Assembly (NCBI GenBank): GCA_964558915.1
Contig: CAZLFV010000001.1
Span: forward strand, 62,001 to 126,000
Origin: CAZKEW01 sp964558915
GTDB taxonomy: Bacteria > Acidobacteriota > Aminicenantia > Aminicenantales > UBA8522
Length of the DNA: 64,000 bases
Direction of reading: 5' to 3'
Of this stretch, positions 43,793 through 52,866 are shown piece after piece; position 1 is the stretch's first letter, and each line of letters opens with the position of its first letter. The notes beneath the pieces were generated by a model, which was given only the letters and a program-made list of their open reading frames with translations, did not search any database and was not told where the DNA came from. The position numbers were made by a program, and so were the translations under genes.

Positions 43793-44575
43793 ATGCGGAA
43801 AGAATCTCACAATATTAGGTGTGAAGAAAGGAAAGCCCCGGTGAAAACGCGAGTTTCTGGTGATTCAAAAGGCATGAGAAACAGGCTATGGGCCATAATT
43901 GTTATTGATGTCGCTTACCTCGTCTACTCGGCTCTGGGCGATTTTATTCCCCAATATTGGGAACGGATAGGATTTCAGCCGGTCAGCCGTTCTATCCTGA
44001 CCTTGGGCATGGTCATCATCCTGCTTATCTGCTTGAGCGGCCTGGCCTTGACTGAAAGAATGGCGTCGTTGATCATCAGAGAAGCCCTCACCGGTTTGTT
44101 CAATCAAATTTATATCCGGCAGCGGCTGGAAGAGGAAATCTACCGCTCGAAAAGATACGGCCATCCTTTGAGCCTGCTCATGATCGATTTGGACAACTTC
44201 AAGGCCCTCAACGACCGCTATGGACATGCGGCAGGAGATCATCTCCTGAGGTATTTCAGCCAGTTAATCCTGGATACCATCAGGCCCTCTGATATCGCGG
44301 CTCGGTATGGAGGAGAAGAGTTCTTGATTATCCTTCCCGAGACAACCCGCGAGGAAGCCCAGGCCGTTGCAGAACGGCTCCGGAACAGACTTTCTCTCTA
44401 TCCTTTCCAGATCGATTCTCGCAAAGAAGATATCCTGTTCACTATTAGCGTTGGCATCAGCACTTTTCCGGAATACAGTCAAAGCGGAGACGAATTGATT
44501 ACCCTTGCTGATATGGCTCTCTATCAAGCAAAAAAAGGGGGCAAGAACAGAGTGGCGGTTTACAGCGATAACTGA
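43793..44575 (+). CDS. Membrane diguanylate cyclase (GGDEF)
   Basis: Synthesises cyclic di-GMP. The 260-residue protein has two hydrophobic segments (about residues 30-50 and 65-85), then a GGDEF domain with the active motif GGEEF and an RxxD inhibitory site five residues before it (RPSD), so product inhibition is expected. Start uncertain: GTG 43841 has AGGA 8 bases upstream and gives 244 residues; ATG 43793 has no ribosome-binding site. No PilZ or EAL partner in the window. Confidence 0.9.
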   Translation: MRKESHNIRCEERKAPVKTRVSGDSKGMRNRLWAIIVIDVAYLVYSALGDFIPQYWERIGFQPVSRSILTLGMVIILLICLSGLALTERMASLIIREALTGLFNQIYIRQRLEEEIYRSKRYGHPLSLLMIDLDNFKALNDRYGHAAGDHLLRYFSQLILDTIRPSDIAARYGGEEFLIILPETTREEAQAVAERLRNRLSLYPFQIDSRKEDILFTISVGISTFPEYSQSGDELITLADMALYQAKKGGKNRVAVYSDN

Positions 44576-44619
44576 AGAGCCCCAAGCTTTTCGTCTACCC
44601 CTCTCGTTCCCGGCCATGC

Positions 44620-44625
44620 TATAAT
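44620..44625 (+). promoter_or_regulatory. Perfect -10 box just before the macro-domain gene
   Basis: TATAAT at 44620-44625, 6 bases before the ATG at 44632, with no Shine-Dalgarno: another leaderless arrangement. No good -35 is visible at the normal distance. Confidence 0.45.
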
Positions 44626-44631
44626 AAAAAA

Positions 44632-45165
44632 ATGGACACCTTGCTTCTTGGCAATCGGAAAAAAATCAAGATTGTTGAGGGCAATATCGCCCTGCTGGAT
44701 TGTGAGGCTGTGGTCAATGCCGCTAACAAATCTCTCCAGCTCGGCGGAGGAGTCGCGGGTGCCATCCGGACTTACGGCGGTCCAACAATTCAAAAAGAAT
44801 GCGATAAATTAGCCCCGATTGGCGTGGGCCAAGCCGTGATCACGGGCGCGGGCAACCTCAAAGCCAAGTCAGTGATTCATGCTGTTGGCCCGGTTTACGG
44901 CGAGGGCAATGAGGAGGAGAAGCTGGCGAGCGCGACGCTGAGCAGTTTGAGGATTGCCAGAGACAGGAAAATACAGACAATCGCCTTCCCCGCCATTAGC
45001 ACTGGCGTCTATGGATTCCCGATTGAGAAATGCGCTAGCATCATGCTTCGGGCGGCGCTGGAGTTTCTGAGGAAAAACGATTTCCCTAAAGAGATTGTTT
45101 TTTGCCTGTACGGTCAAGAGGCCTATTCCATTTTCCTGAAGACTCTGGAGAGGCTGGCCGGATAG
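44632..45165 (+). CDS. Macro-domain protein (ADP-ribose binding, probable deacetylase)
   Basis: A 177-residue single macro domain. NAANKSLQLGGGVAGAIRTYGG is the ADP-ribose binding loop with catalytic-type Asn/Gly residues, and FPAISTGVYGFP is the second loop. It resembles the MacroD/YmdB group that removes ADP-ribose from Asp/Glu or deacetylates O-acetyl-ADP-ribose. No sirtuin or ADP-ribosyltransferase gene lies nearby. Convergent with the transporter operon, 10 bases apart. Confidence 0.92.
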   Translation: MDTLLLGNRKKIKIVEGNIALLDCEAVVNAANKSLQLGGGVAGAIRTYGGPTIQKECDKLAPIGVGQAVITGAGNLKAKSVIHAVGPVYGEGNEEEKLASATLSSLRIARDRKIQTIAFPAISTGVYGFPIEKCASIMLRAALEFLRKNDFPKEIVFCLYGQEAYSIFLKTLERLAG

Positions 45166-45175
45166 GACTTCCCGG

Positions 45176-45982
45176 TTAAAGGGACTTTTTTTTTCTGACA
45201 ACAAAGAAAATCCCGAAGATGACAAAGGCAAGGAGAACTATCGTTGCCGATGCGGGGAGGTCGAAAAGAAAGGCTGCGCTCAGCCCCACGAGGACAGAAA
45301 AAAAGGAGACAGCGCAGCTCAGAGAGAGAGCTTGCTTAAAAGTCACCGCAACTTGCAAACCCGCTGCCGCTGGAATGACGAGGAGAGCTGTTACCAGAAG
45401 GATTCCGATGACCTTCATTCCCAAGACAACTGTAATGGACGTCAGCACGGTCAGAAGGATGTCAAAACGCTGGGTCTTGATGCCAGACGCTCTGGCCGCC
45501 TCCCTGTCAAATGTCAGGTACATCAGTTTGCGATAATTCAGCATGATCACGGCAACTATGACCCCGGCAAGGACTATCGAGAGCCAGACCTCGACAGGCT
45601 CAATGGCCAGGATATCGCCAAAAAGATAGCTGAGCAGATCGACATTAAAGCGCCCCGCGAGAGTTGCCAGAGCAATGCCCAGGGCCATCCCCACGCTGCT
45701 AAAAATTCCGATGGCCGTGTCTCCGTGAATGCCCGCCTTTTCTTTTAATCTCATGATCGCCAGTGAAGCCAGGATGGCCACGACGAGTGCAGTGCCCAGC
45801 GGAAGGATGTTCAGGAAGAGACCAAGAGCCACCCCGCCGAAGGTGACATGAGCCAGGCCATGGCCGATCATGGCATCTCGCCGGAGAAGCAAGAACACGC
45901 CCAGGATAGCGCAGGCGATAGCCACAAAAACTCCAGCCAGAAGGGCCCTTTGCAGGAATCCGTAGGTGAAAAGCGCTTCCAT
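45176..45982 (-). CDS. znuB: Zinc/manganese ABC transporter permease
   Basis: A 268-residue ABC-3 family permease with about eight hydrophobic helices; GHGLAHVTFGGVALGL near residue 40 is the conserved family block. Last gene of the transporter operon, 12 bases after the ATPase. Zinc versus manganese cannot be told from the permease. Confidence 0.88.
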   Translation of the reverse strand: MEALFTYGFLQRALLAGVFVAIACAILGVFLLLRRDAMIGHGLAHVTFGGVALGLFLNILPLGTALVVAILASLAIMRLKEKAGIHGDTAIGIFSSVGMALGIALATLAGRFNVDLLSYLFGDILAIEPVEVWLSIVLAGVIVAVIMLNYRKLMYLTFDREAARASGIKTQRFDILLTVLTSITVVLGMKVIGILLVTALLVIPAAAGLQVAVTFKQALSLSCAVSFFSVLVGLSAAFLFDLPASATIVLLAFVIFGIFFVVRKKKSL

Positions 45983-45994
45983 TAAGCTCCTCTA

Positions 45995-46747
45995 TTAGTG
46001 TCTGTGTGAGACGAGATGACCTCCGCCGGCGATGGCCTTCCACGCTTCGGACTGGCAAAAATCGTCATGGGACCCATGGTAAACGAGTTTTTGATTGAGA
46101 CAGGCGACTTTGTTGATATGTTTGTTAACGATGCCGATGTCATGCGTTACTAAGATGATCGTAATCCTCTGGGCCTCATTCAGCAGATGAAGCATCTCAT
46201 AGAAGTGCTCTTGGGTAGCAGCATCCACACCCACGGTCGGCTCATCCAGGAAAAGAAGCTCGGGAGAATTGATAATTGCTCGGGCGATAAAAATACGCTG
46301 CTGCTGCCCTCCGGAAAGGCTTCCGATGGGCCAATTTTGACACGCCTTCATGCCCACGTTCTCGAGAGCTGCTTCAATCGCCCTCTCCTCTTCCTTTTTT
46401 CTCTGCGCTGATCCTTTCTTCCGGGACTGGAAGGCCATGGCCACGACCTCTTTCACCGAGGCGGGAAAAAAGGGGTCGAAATGGGTGGCCTTTTGCGGTA
46501 CATAGCCGATCTTTAACCATTCCCGAAACGCCTCAACCGGCTGGCCCATCATTAAAATTTTTCCATGGCTGGGTTTCAGCAGTCCAAGAATGACTTTAAT
46601 GAGCGTAGTCTTGCCCGACCCGTTCGGCCCTAAGATAGCTAGAAAATCGCCCCGACTGATCGAGAAGCTCACTCTTTCCAGGACAGGAACGGAGTTGTAG
46701 GCAAAGGTGATTTCCTCGACTCGAACGAGCTCCTTTTCCTCAATCAC
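45995..46747 (-). CDS. znuC: Zinc/manganese ABC transporter ATP-binding protein
   Basis: A 250-residue ABC ATPase: Walker A GPNGSGKTT, signature LSGGQQQR, Walker B LLFLDEP and the switch His in LVTHDIG. It overlaps the binding-protein gene by 8 bases. The C-terminal HLVSHRH tail is His-rich, compatible with metal handling. Confidence 0.9.
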   Translation of the reverse strand: MIEEKELVRVEEITFAYNSVPVLERVSFSISRGDFLAILGPNGSGKTTLIKVILGLLKPSHGKILMMGQPVEAFREWLKIGYVPQKATHFDPFFPASVKEVVAMAFQSRKKGSAQRKKEEERAIEAALENVGMKACQNWPIGSLSGGQQQRIFIARAIINSPELLFLDEPTVGVDAATQEHFYEMLHLLNEAQRITIILVTHDIGIVNKHINKVACLNQKLVYHGSHDDFCQSEAWKAIAGGGHLVSHRH

Positions 46748-47636
46748 AGAGAAGACCTCTTTTTAGATTCTCTAAGTTTTCTTCCATGATCTTAATAAAC
46801 GTCAGACCAGATGCCCATTCTCTTTTGTTCAGGTTGGCCCCCGCATTCAGGACAAGAAGGTCGGCTTGAATTTCTCGAGCCAGGACTTTGGCCATCTTGG
46901 GGCTAGTATTCGCTTCCATAAAGACTGCCTTGATATTGCGTTGTTTGGCCCACTCAATTATCTCCATAAGCCGGCTCGGTGATGGCTCAGCATCGGGACT
47001 CAAACCATAGAGAGAAACCTGTTGGAGATGGAACCTTCTGGCGAGATGGCCAAAGGCCGCATGCCCACCAAGGAGGATAATTTTGTGATTGCATCGGCCG
47101 AGGTCTCGCGAAAAATGGGCATCAAGCTTGCTCAGTTTTTCGTTGTAGCGGTCGGCTCCGGACCTATAGAGCGAGGCATGGGAGGGATCGATTTCGGTAA
47201 GGACTTCGGCAATGCGGCTGACGATTGTCCGGTCCAGCTCAAGATCCAGCCAGATATGAGGATCTATGGCTTCCTTGTCGTCAGCGCTCTCCAAGGGCAA
47301 GAACTCGGCCACTGCCAAAGTCTTGAGCCGGACGGATGGCGCGCTTCTCAAGAGGTCATTAACCCATGGCTCAAGCCCGGCTCCGATATAGATAAAGAGG
47401 TCTGCAGAAGCGAGACGTGTAATATCGCTGGCCCTGGGCTGCCAGGTGTGGACTCCGGCTCCGGGCGGGAGGAGGAGGCTAACATCTCCTCGTTCATTGG
47501 CGACAGCCCGGGCAAATTCCACGATCGGATAAATGCTAGCCACTATCTTGAGTTTTTTGGCTTGGGCTCCATCGTTCTTTTGCGGTGAGACGAGGCTCAT
47601 CCAGAAGCTGAAGATCAGGAGAACAAAATATTTCAA
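46740..47636 (-). CDS. znuA: Zinc/manganese ABC transporter substrate-binding protein
   Basis: A 298-residue cluster 9 (TroA/ZnuA) binding protein. The signal peptide spans about residues 1-20 without a lipobox Cys. Metal ligands are likely H in GVHTWQP, H in IDPHIWLDL and H in GGHAAFGHLA, with a late acidic residue. The long His-rich loop of classical ZnuA is missing, so manganese is a real alternative. TTG start at 47636 with AGGA 8 bases upstream; 10 bases after galK. Confidence 0.87.
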   Translation of the reverse strand: MKYFVLLIFSFWMSLVSPQKNDGAQAKKLKIVASIYPIVEFARAVANERGDVSLLLPPGAGVHTWQPRASDITRLASADLFIYIGAGLEPWVNDLLRSAPSVRLKTLAVAEFLPLESADDKEAIDPHIWLDLELDRTIVSRIAEVLTEIDPSHASLYRSGADRYNEKLSKLDAHFSRDLGRCNHKIILLGGHAAFGHLARRFHLQQVSLYGLSPDAEPSPSRLMEIIEWAKQRNIKAVFMEANTSPKMAKVLAREIQADLLVLNAGANLNKREWASGLTFIKIMEENLENLKRGLLCD

Positions 47637-47646
47637 TCGTGCCGTC

Positions 47647-48813
47647 CTACCCTGGGAGATGCCTGGCCGTGGCGCCCTCTCCTATAGAAATGATATGGAA
47701 TTCCGGGTGGGGAAAACCCTTCTCTTCGGCTTCGCCTCGAAGCTTCGTCTTGAACCTTTCGATGTGCGCTTGCTTGAGCAGGGCAATTCCCGACCCTCCG
47801 AATCCCGCTCCCACGAGGCGGGCTCCCAGGCAGGCCGGAAATCTCTTTGCGGTTTCATAGAGAAGGTCGAGCTCCGGGCAGGAGACTTCGTAATCATCTC
47901 TTAAGCTCTCGTGAGACTGGAAAAGGAGTTTTCCTAACGCCGCAAGCTTGTCAGTTTTTAATAACTCCAAAGCTCTTTGGACTCGTTCGTTTTCACTGAT
48001 GACATGTTTTGCCCGTCGATAAAGGACATCGGGCATTGTCTCTCTGACATTCTTGAGGAGTCCTGTCGTCGCCTCTTTGTAAGTGCGGACTCCTTTTTTC
48101 TCGCGCAAAATTTTTAGAGCTTCCGAAGCCTCCTGACGACGGATGTTATATTCGGACGCGGCCAATTCTCTCCGAACCTTGGTATCGTAGACAAGGATTC
48201 GAAGCCCATTTTTTTCCAGGTTCAAGGGAAAGAGCTCATGGGTAAGTGTTTCACAGTCTAGGAACAGGGCCTTGTTTTTTTGGCCGAAAACGGCGATGAA
48301 CTGGTCCATGAGACCGCATTTCACACCGACGAAGTCGTTCTCAGCTACTTGGGCGAGCCTGGCCATCCGTTCGGCAGGAAGGTCGATCCCGGACAATTCA
48401 GCCAGGCCTTTTATTACACTGACTTCAAGAGCGGCCGAGGAGCTCAGCCCGGACTCGAGAGGCACTTCTCCCCAGACAATGGCGTTCGTCCCGCCCAGCT
48501 TGTAACCTTCCTTCTGGAGAGCCCAAAAGATTCCTCTAATATAATTTGCCCAGCGGTGGCGGTCAGAGGGTACGATGTGTTCAAGGGAGAAGGAATCTTC
48601 TTGCTGGAAATTTTCCGCCCAGATATGGACGAGGGTGTCCTGTCTCGGAGAGGCCAGAAAATAGTTCTTCAGATGAATAGCCGCTGGAAGCACGTACCCA
48701 TTATTGTAGTCCGTGTGCTCGCCGATGAGGTTGATCCTGCCCGGAGCGGAGGCGAGAAGGCGAGGCTCGGAGTGGTGAATTTCAAAGAAGATCTTCTCTA
48801 AGTTTTTGGGCAT
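47647..48813 (-). CDS. galK: Galactokinase
   Basis: Phosphorylates galactose for the Leloir pathway; galT is at the other end of the window. A 388-residue GHMP kinase: SAPGRINLIGEHTDYNNGYVLP (galactokinase signature), PLESGLSSSAALEV (ATP loop) and GARLVGAGFGGSGIALL (motif 3). The frame opens at 48909, but ATG 48813 gives the standard N-terminus and a promoter lies just upstream. It is followed closely by the metal transporter genes, an unusual pairing. Confidence 0.93.
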   Translation of the reverse strand: MPKNLEKIFFEIHHSEPRLLASAPGRINLIGEHTDYNNGYVLPAAIHLKNYFLASPRQDTLVHIWAENFQQEDSFSLEHIVPSDRHRWANYIRGIFWALQKEGYKLGGTNAIVWGEVPLESGLSSSAALEVSVIKGLAELSGIDLPAERMARLAQVAENDFVGVKCGLMDQFIAVFGQKNKALFLDCETLTHELFPLNLEKNGLRILVYDTKVRRELAASEYNIRRQEASEALKILREKKGVRTYKEATTGLLKNVRETMPDVLYRRAKHVISENERVQRALELLKTDKLAALGKLLFQSHESLRDDYEVSCPELDLLYETAKRFPACLGARLVGAGFGGSGIALLKQAHIERFKTKLRGEAEEKGFPHPEFHIISIGEGATARHLPG

Positions 48814-48826
48814 GAGAAGAAAATTG

Positions 48827-48855
48827 AGTTTAGGGGAACAACCAGAAAAAGTCAA
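48827..48855 (-). promoter_or_regulatory. Promoter for galK
   Basis: On the minus strand TTGACT (48855-48850), a 17-base spacer and TAAACT (48832-48827). The start codon at 48813 leaves a leader of only about six bases and no Shine-Dalgarno, so the transcript is near-leaderless. Confidence 0.5.
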
Positions 48856-48949
48856 ACCGCAGGTTTTTCTCCCTCTGTCCTTGAATTGGACAGTCTTTTG
48901 TGGCATCATTGCAAAAAATACGAGTTCTGATTAGTGCAGGAGGAAAGAC

Positions 48950-50404
48950 ATGATAGAGACCTTTGAAGGGCTTAGGCCGTTACTGCTCTGGAAGTATTTT
49001 GCTCAGGTTTTAAAAACTCCCCACTGCTCGGGAAATGAGAAACCGCTGGGCGACTATATCATCTCTGTCGCCCGGGGCTTGAACCTGGCCTGGAAGAGGG
49101 ACAAGGTGGGGAATGTCGTCGTCATGAAGCCCGCCTCTCGCGGCTCGGAGAATTCCCCCGGCGTCGTTCTCCAGGGGCACTTGGATATGGTTTGTGAAAA
49201 GAATTCGGACGTGTCTCATGATTTTTCCCGAGATCCTATCCAGGCGCAGCGAGAAGGAGATTGGATCCAAGCAAAAGGAACGACCCTTGGCTCGGATAAC
49301 GGCATCGGGTTGGCTGCGGCATTGGCCGTAATGGAGGACAAGACATTGGTCCACGGCCCGCTGGAGTTTCTCTTTACGGTTGACGAGGAAACAGGGCTAA
49401 CCGGTGCCAACAAGCTGGGCAAAGACTTCCTTCACGGAACCAAGCTTTTAAACCTCGATAGCGAGGAAGAAGGGACTTTTACGATCGGCTGTTCGGGCGG
49501 AGGAGATTCAGAAATCACTTTTCTTTTGGAACGGAAGAAAAAAAGATACAAGGATTTCTACCGACTGAAATTGTTTGGCCTTCGCGGCGGACATTCCGGG
49601 CTGGATATCAACCAGGGCAGAGGGAATGCGATCCGGCTCCTTGCCCGGGTCCTCTATCAGGCCCAGGATAAGTTTAAGTTCGAGATGGTCCGAATAGAAG
49701 GCGGGAACAAAAGAAACGCCATTCCTCGCGAGGCCTGGGCCGATTTTTACGCTGACCGGAATACGGCCAAAAAGATGCAGGTTTTTGTGCGTAAGGAATT
49801 CGCCAAAATTCAGAACGAGTATAAAGCCGTGGAAAAAGAAGCGCGCCATTCCTTTGAAAGAGTGGAAGACACCAAAGAAGACCCCTTGACCGCGGCCTCG
49901 CAGGGGGAATTGACTCGCTTCCTTCTGAGCTTGCCGCATGGCGTCATCGCCATGCACCCGGAGATTGCCGGGCTTGTCGAAACGTCGACTAATCTGGCCA
50001 TCATCAGGTGTGAGAAAAAGCAGGCCCAGATCATTACGAGCAGCCGGAGCTCTATTGCCTCAGCCCTGGAGGCTGTGCGGAATTCAATCCGGGCTCTAGC
50101 TGAGCTTGCCGGAGCTCGCGTCGTCCAGAGCCTTGGCTATCCTGGCTGGGAGCCCAACCTCCAGTCTGAACTGTTGAAAAAACTCGCGGAAGTCTATAAG
50201 AGAACCTTTGCCAAAGAGGCGCGGTTTGTGGCCATTCATGCCGGCCTGGAGTGCGGCATTATCGGCGAAAAATATCCCGGCATGGAGATGATCTCTTTTG
50301 GCCCGACCATTCAGCATCCTCATTCACCCGAGGAAAGAGTCCACGTGGGCTCAGTGGAGGATTTCTGGAAATTCCTAACCGCATCGCTCCAGGAATTCGC
50401 CTAA
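48950..50404 (+). CDS. pepD: Cytosol non-specific dipeptidase (M20, PepD type)
   Basis: A 484-residue zinc dipeptidase (aminoacyl-histidine dipeptidase). Metal ligands in LQGHLDMVCEKNSD, then TLGSDNGIGLAAALA (bridging Asp), VDEETGLTGA (catalytic Glu) and LNLDSEEEGTFTIGCSGG. No signal peptide: acts on dipeptides inside the cell. AGGAGG sits at ideal distance before the ATG. Consistent with the many other peptidases here. Confidence 0.93.
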   Translation: MIETFEGLRPLLLWKYFAQVLKTPHCSGNEKPLGDYIISVARGLNLAWKRDKVGNVVVMKPASRGSENSPGVVLQGHLDMVCEKNSDVSHDFSRDPIQAQREGDWIQAKGTTLGSDNGIGLAAALAVMEDKTLVHGPLEFLFTVDEETGLTGANKLGKDFLHGTKLLNLDSEEEGTFTIGCSGGGDSEITFLLERKKKRYKDFYRLKLFGLRGGHSGLDINQGRGNAIRLLARVLYQAQDKFKFEMVRIEGGNKRNAIPREAWADFYADRNTAKKMQVFVRKEFAKIQNEYKAVEKEARHSFERVEDTKEDPLTAASQGELTRFLLSLPHGVIAMHPEIAGLVETSTNLAIIRCEKKQAQIITSSRSSIASALEAVRNSIRALAELAGARVVQSLGYPGWEPNLQSELLKKLAEVYKRTFAKEARFVAIHAGLECGIIGEKYPGMEMISFGPTIQHPHSPEERVHVGSVEDFWKFLTASLQEFA

Positions 50405-50432
50405 TCCAGAAATTCGCCAGGGACGGCAGAGA

Positions 50433-50909
50433 ATGAAAAGAAGAGAAGCCTTGCTGGGTCTAAGCGGGCTGGCTCTTCTTCAGCCCGTCGTATTCGCAAT
50501 AGGAGGGAACAACCCAATGAAGCAAGAAGTCAGAACTGAGAAAGCTCCTCAAGCAATAGGCCCTTATTCTCAAGGTATCGTAGCTAATGGATTTGTCTTC
50601 GCCTCCGGCCAGATTGCTTTCGACCCTGCCACCGGGCAGCTAAACATGGGGTCCATTGAAGACCAGACCAGGCAGGTCTTGAAAAACCTCGGGGCGGTCC
50701 TTGAGGCCGCGGGAAGTTCCTTTGATCATGTTGTTAAAGCTACTGTCTTTCTTCAAGACATGAACGATTTCAGCCGCATGAACCAGGTCTACGCCGAATT
50801 CTTCAAATCCCCCTTCCCCGCCAGAGCAGCCGTCCAGGTGGCCCGGCTCCCTCGTGATGTCAAGGTCGAGATAGAGGCGATCGCCCTCGCCCGCGCCAAG
50901 AAAAAATAA
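50433..50909 (+). CDS. ridA: RidA family protein with an in-frame Tat-like leader
   Basis: Residues 29-158 are a complete RidA/YjgF enamine deaminase (MKQEVRTEKAPQAIGPYSQG start, catalytic Arg in FPARAAVQVARLP). The 28 codons before it encode a twin-arginine-like leader (MKRREALLGLSGLALL). A strong AGGAGG lies 9 bases before the inner ATG at 50517, while the outer ATG at 50433 has a poor one. The gene may therefore yield a cytosolic and an exported form, or one of the starts is unused. Confidence 0.85.
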   Translation: MKRREALLGLSGLALLQPVVFAIGGNNPMKQEVRTEKAPQAIGPYSQGIVANGFVFASGQIAFDPATGQLNMGSIEDQTRQVLKNLGAVLEAAGSSFDHVVKATVFLQDMNDFSRMNQVYAEFFKSPFPARAAVQVARLPRDVKVEIEAIALARAKKK

Positions 50910-50961
50910 AGCGGGCAGCCCGAGTGGACAGCATGCTGGGATTCCTGTAGAATATTTTCTG

Positions 50962-51180
50962 ATGCCGATTTATGAGTTCACTTGTAAGAAATGTTGTCAT
51001 CATTTTGAGGCTCTTGTCCGGGTTGGCGGAGAAAAAGGGGTTTCCTGCCCGAAGTGCATGAGCCCGGAAATTCAGAAACTTTTCTCTTCCTTCGGCATCG
51101 GCGGGCCGAGCAACCGGCTGACCACGTCTTCGAGCTCCTGCGCGACATGCTCGACGAAATCCTGCAGCACGTGCCGTTAG
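50962..51180 (+). CDS. FmdB-type zinc-ribbon protein
   Basis: A 72-residue protein with the FmdB regulatory-family zinc ribbon: YEFTCKKCCHHFEAL and then GVSCPKC. The C-terminus is Ser/Cys-rich (SSCATCSTKSC). These small proteins are common and mostly of unknown role. Convergent with the aminotransferase gene. Confidence 0.85.
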   Translation: MPIYEFTCKKCCHHFEALVRVGGEKGVSCPKCMSPEIQKLFSSFGIGGPSNRLTTSSSSCATCSTKSCSTCR

Positions 51181-51198
51181 TCAGGCAAGATCGACTCT

Positions 51199-52368
51199 TC
51201 AGCCATAGAATTCCTTGATACAAGAAATCACCCCGTCCTGCTGCTCGGGAGTGAGTTCTGGATAGATCGGCAGGGCCAGGACTTCCTTGGCCGCTTTTTC
51301 TGAGACGGGAAAGTCTCCGCGCTTGTATCCCAAGGAAGAAAAGCATTTTTGGAGATGAAGCGGGAGGGGATAAAAAATGGATGTCCCGATGCTTCTTTCT
51401 TTCAAGTGCGCCTGCAGTTCATCCCTTTTTTTGGCTCTGATGACATATTGGTGAAAGGTATGGTAATAGGCGACGCCGCTATCTTTATATACTGTTGCAG
51501 GCGGCTGGACGAGTCCCTCCTTTTCGAGACCCGTTTCGGCAAACCTCAAACTATAGTACGCTGCCCGCTCCTGTCTTTTCTTCTGCCAACCCTCAAGGTG
51601 TCTAAGCTTAACCCGCAGAACAGCCGCCTGAAGGGCATCTAGGCGGAAATTTCCGCCCAGAAGCTTGTAGAAATGTTTATTGACACCTCCGTGAACTCGA
51701 AGGCATTTTAGCTTGGCCGCGAGTTTTGGATGATCCGTCAGAACCATCCCGCCGTCGCCGTAGCCTCCTAGGTTTTTGGAGGGGAAAAAGGATAGAGTCC
51801 CAACCGTGCCCATAGAACCCGCGCGTTTTGTCCCTTTTCGGGAAGGATATTCAGCGGCAACGGCTTGGGCTGCGTCTTCGATGACCCAGAGTGCGTACTT
51901 TTTTGCCGACGCCGAGAGAGGATCCATATCAGCGCACTGGCCATAGAGATGGACGGGGATTATCGCCTTGACCTTTTGGATCATTCGTATTCTCTTGGCC
52001 TTTTGGAGAAGCTCTTCCAGCTTCTCTGGGTCGATGTTGTAGGTTTTGGGGTCGATATCGCAGAACATCGTTTTGGCGCCAACCCGGGCGATCGCTCCGG
52101 CCGTGGCAAAAAATGTGAAAGGCGTCGTGACGACAGCGTCTCCCGGTCCTATTCCCAAGGCCATCAGAGATATGATCAAGGCATCGGAACCGGAGGAAAC
52201 GCCGATGCCGAATTTTACGCCGCTCAGAGACGCGATCTCTTTTTCCAGGGCATCGACTTCGGCTCCAAGAATGAAACTCTGGGAGCTGAGCACCGCAGAG
52301 ACCTTTTCGTTGATTTCTTCCTTGATCGCTTGATACTGGGCTTTCAAGTCCAGAATCGGGAGATTCAT
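51199..52368 (-). CDS. DegT/DnrJ/EryC1/StrS sugar aminotransferase
   Basis: A 389-residue PLP enzyme that usually transaminates keto sugars bound to nucleotides for surface glycans. The PLP Lys is in FFPSKNLGGYGDGG; the N-terminus NLPILDLKAQYQAI is typical. Last gene of the Xaa-Pro aminopeptidase operon, directly after a NusG paralogue (10-base gap). No other sugar-nucleotide or glycosyltransferase gene is in the window, so the amino sugar concerned is unknown. Confidence 0.9.
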   Translation of the reverse strand: MNLPILDLKAQYQAIKEEINEKVSAVLSSQSFILGAEVDALEKEIASLSGVKFGIGVSSGSDALIISLMALGIGPGDAVVTTPFTFFATAGAIARVGAKTMFCDIDPKTYNIDPEKLEELLQKAKRIRMIQKVKAIIPVHLYGQCADMDPLSASAKKYALWVIEDAAQAVAAEYPSRKGTKRAGSMGTVGTLSFFPSKNLGGYGDGGMVLTDHPKLAAKLKCLRVHGGVNKHFYKLLGGNFRLDALQAAVLRVKLRHLEGWQKKRQERAAYYSLRFAETGLEKEGLVQPPATVYKDSGVAYYHTFHQYVIRAKKRDELQAHLKERSIGTSIFYPLPLHLQKCFSSLGYKRGDFPVSEKAAKEVLALPIYPELTPEQQDGVISCIKEFYG

Positions 52369-52378
52369 CGAGTCCTCC

Positions 52379-52861
52379 TTAGGTCAGCACCTTTTTGAGT
52401 TTCTTTTTTTCAATCAGCAGCTGGCCCTGATAAGAGACGTAGTTCAGAAGGATCATAACCCTTTCCTTATCGTCAAGCTCTTTCTTGAATATCCCTTTCA
52501 AGCCCTTGAGGGGGCCCTCGGCGACCTCAATCTCATCCCCGAGCTTTGGCTCCTCGCCGTGTTTCTCCAGCTCGATCAGCCCGTTCACCTCCCTGGCTTT
52601 GATTTGCTGAATTACAGTTTCAGGGATGGGAATGGGACCTTCCCTATTTCCTACAACTCTTTTCACACCCCGAGTGTACTTGACCAGCTGAAACTGGGAG
52701 GGGAAGTCAAAAAACAGGAATCCATAGCCCGGGAAGAACGGCTTAACTCGGGTTTCTTGTCGATACTTAGGATAATAGAACTCAAAACCTCCTTCGCTAA
52801 ACAGCCGGGCGACTTGGAATTCCTTCTTGGGCTTGGTGTTGATGACAAACCAGTTTTCCAT
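52379..52861 (-). CDS. NusG paralogue (RfaH/LoaP/UpxY-like antiterminator)
   Basis: A 160-residue protein with an N-terminal NGN domain (WFVINTKPKKEFQVARLF, then PFFPGYGFLFFDF) and a C-terminal KOW region (LGDEIEVAEGPLKGLKGIF). It is too short and too divergent for housekeeping NusG; specialised paralogues usually antiterminate long polysaccharide operons. Here only one sugar gene follows, so the target operon may be elsewhere. Gaps of 5 and 10 bases tie it to its neighbours. Confidence 0.82.
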   Translation of the reverse strand: MENWFVINTKPKKEFQVARLFSEGGFEFYYPKYRQETRVKPFFPGYGFLFFDFPSQFQLVKYTRGVKRVVGNREGPIPIPETVIQQIKAREVNGLIELEKHGEEPKLGDEIEVAEGPLKGLKGIFKKELDDKERVMILLNYVSYQGQLLIEKKKLKKVLT

Positions 52862-52866
52862 GTTAG

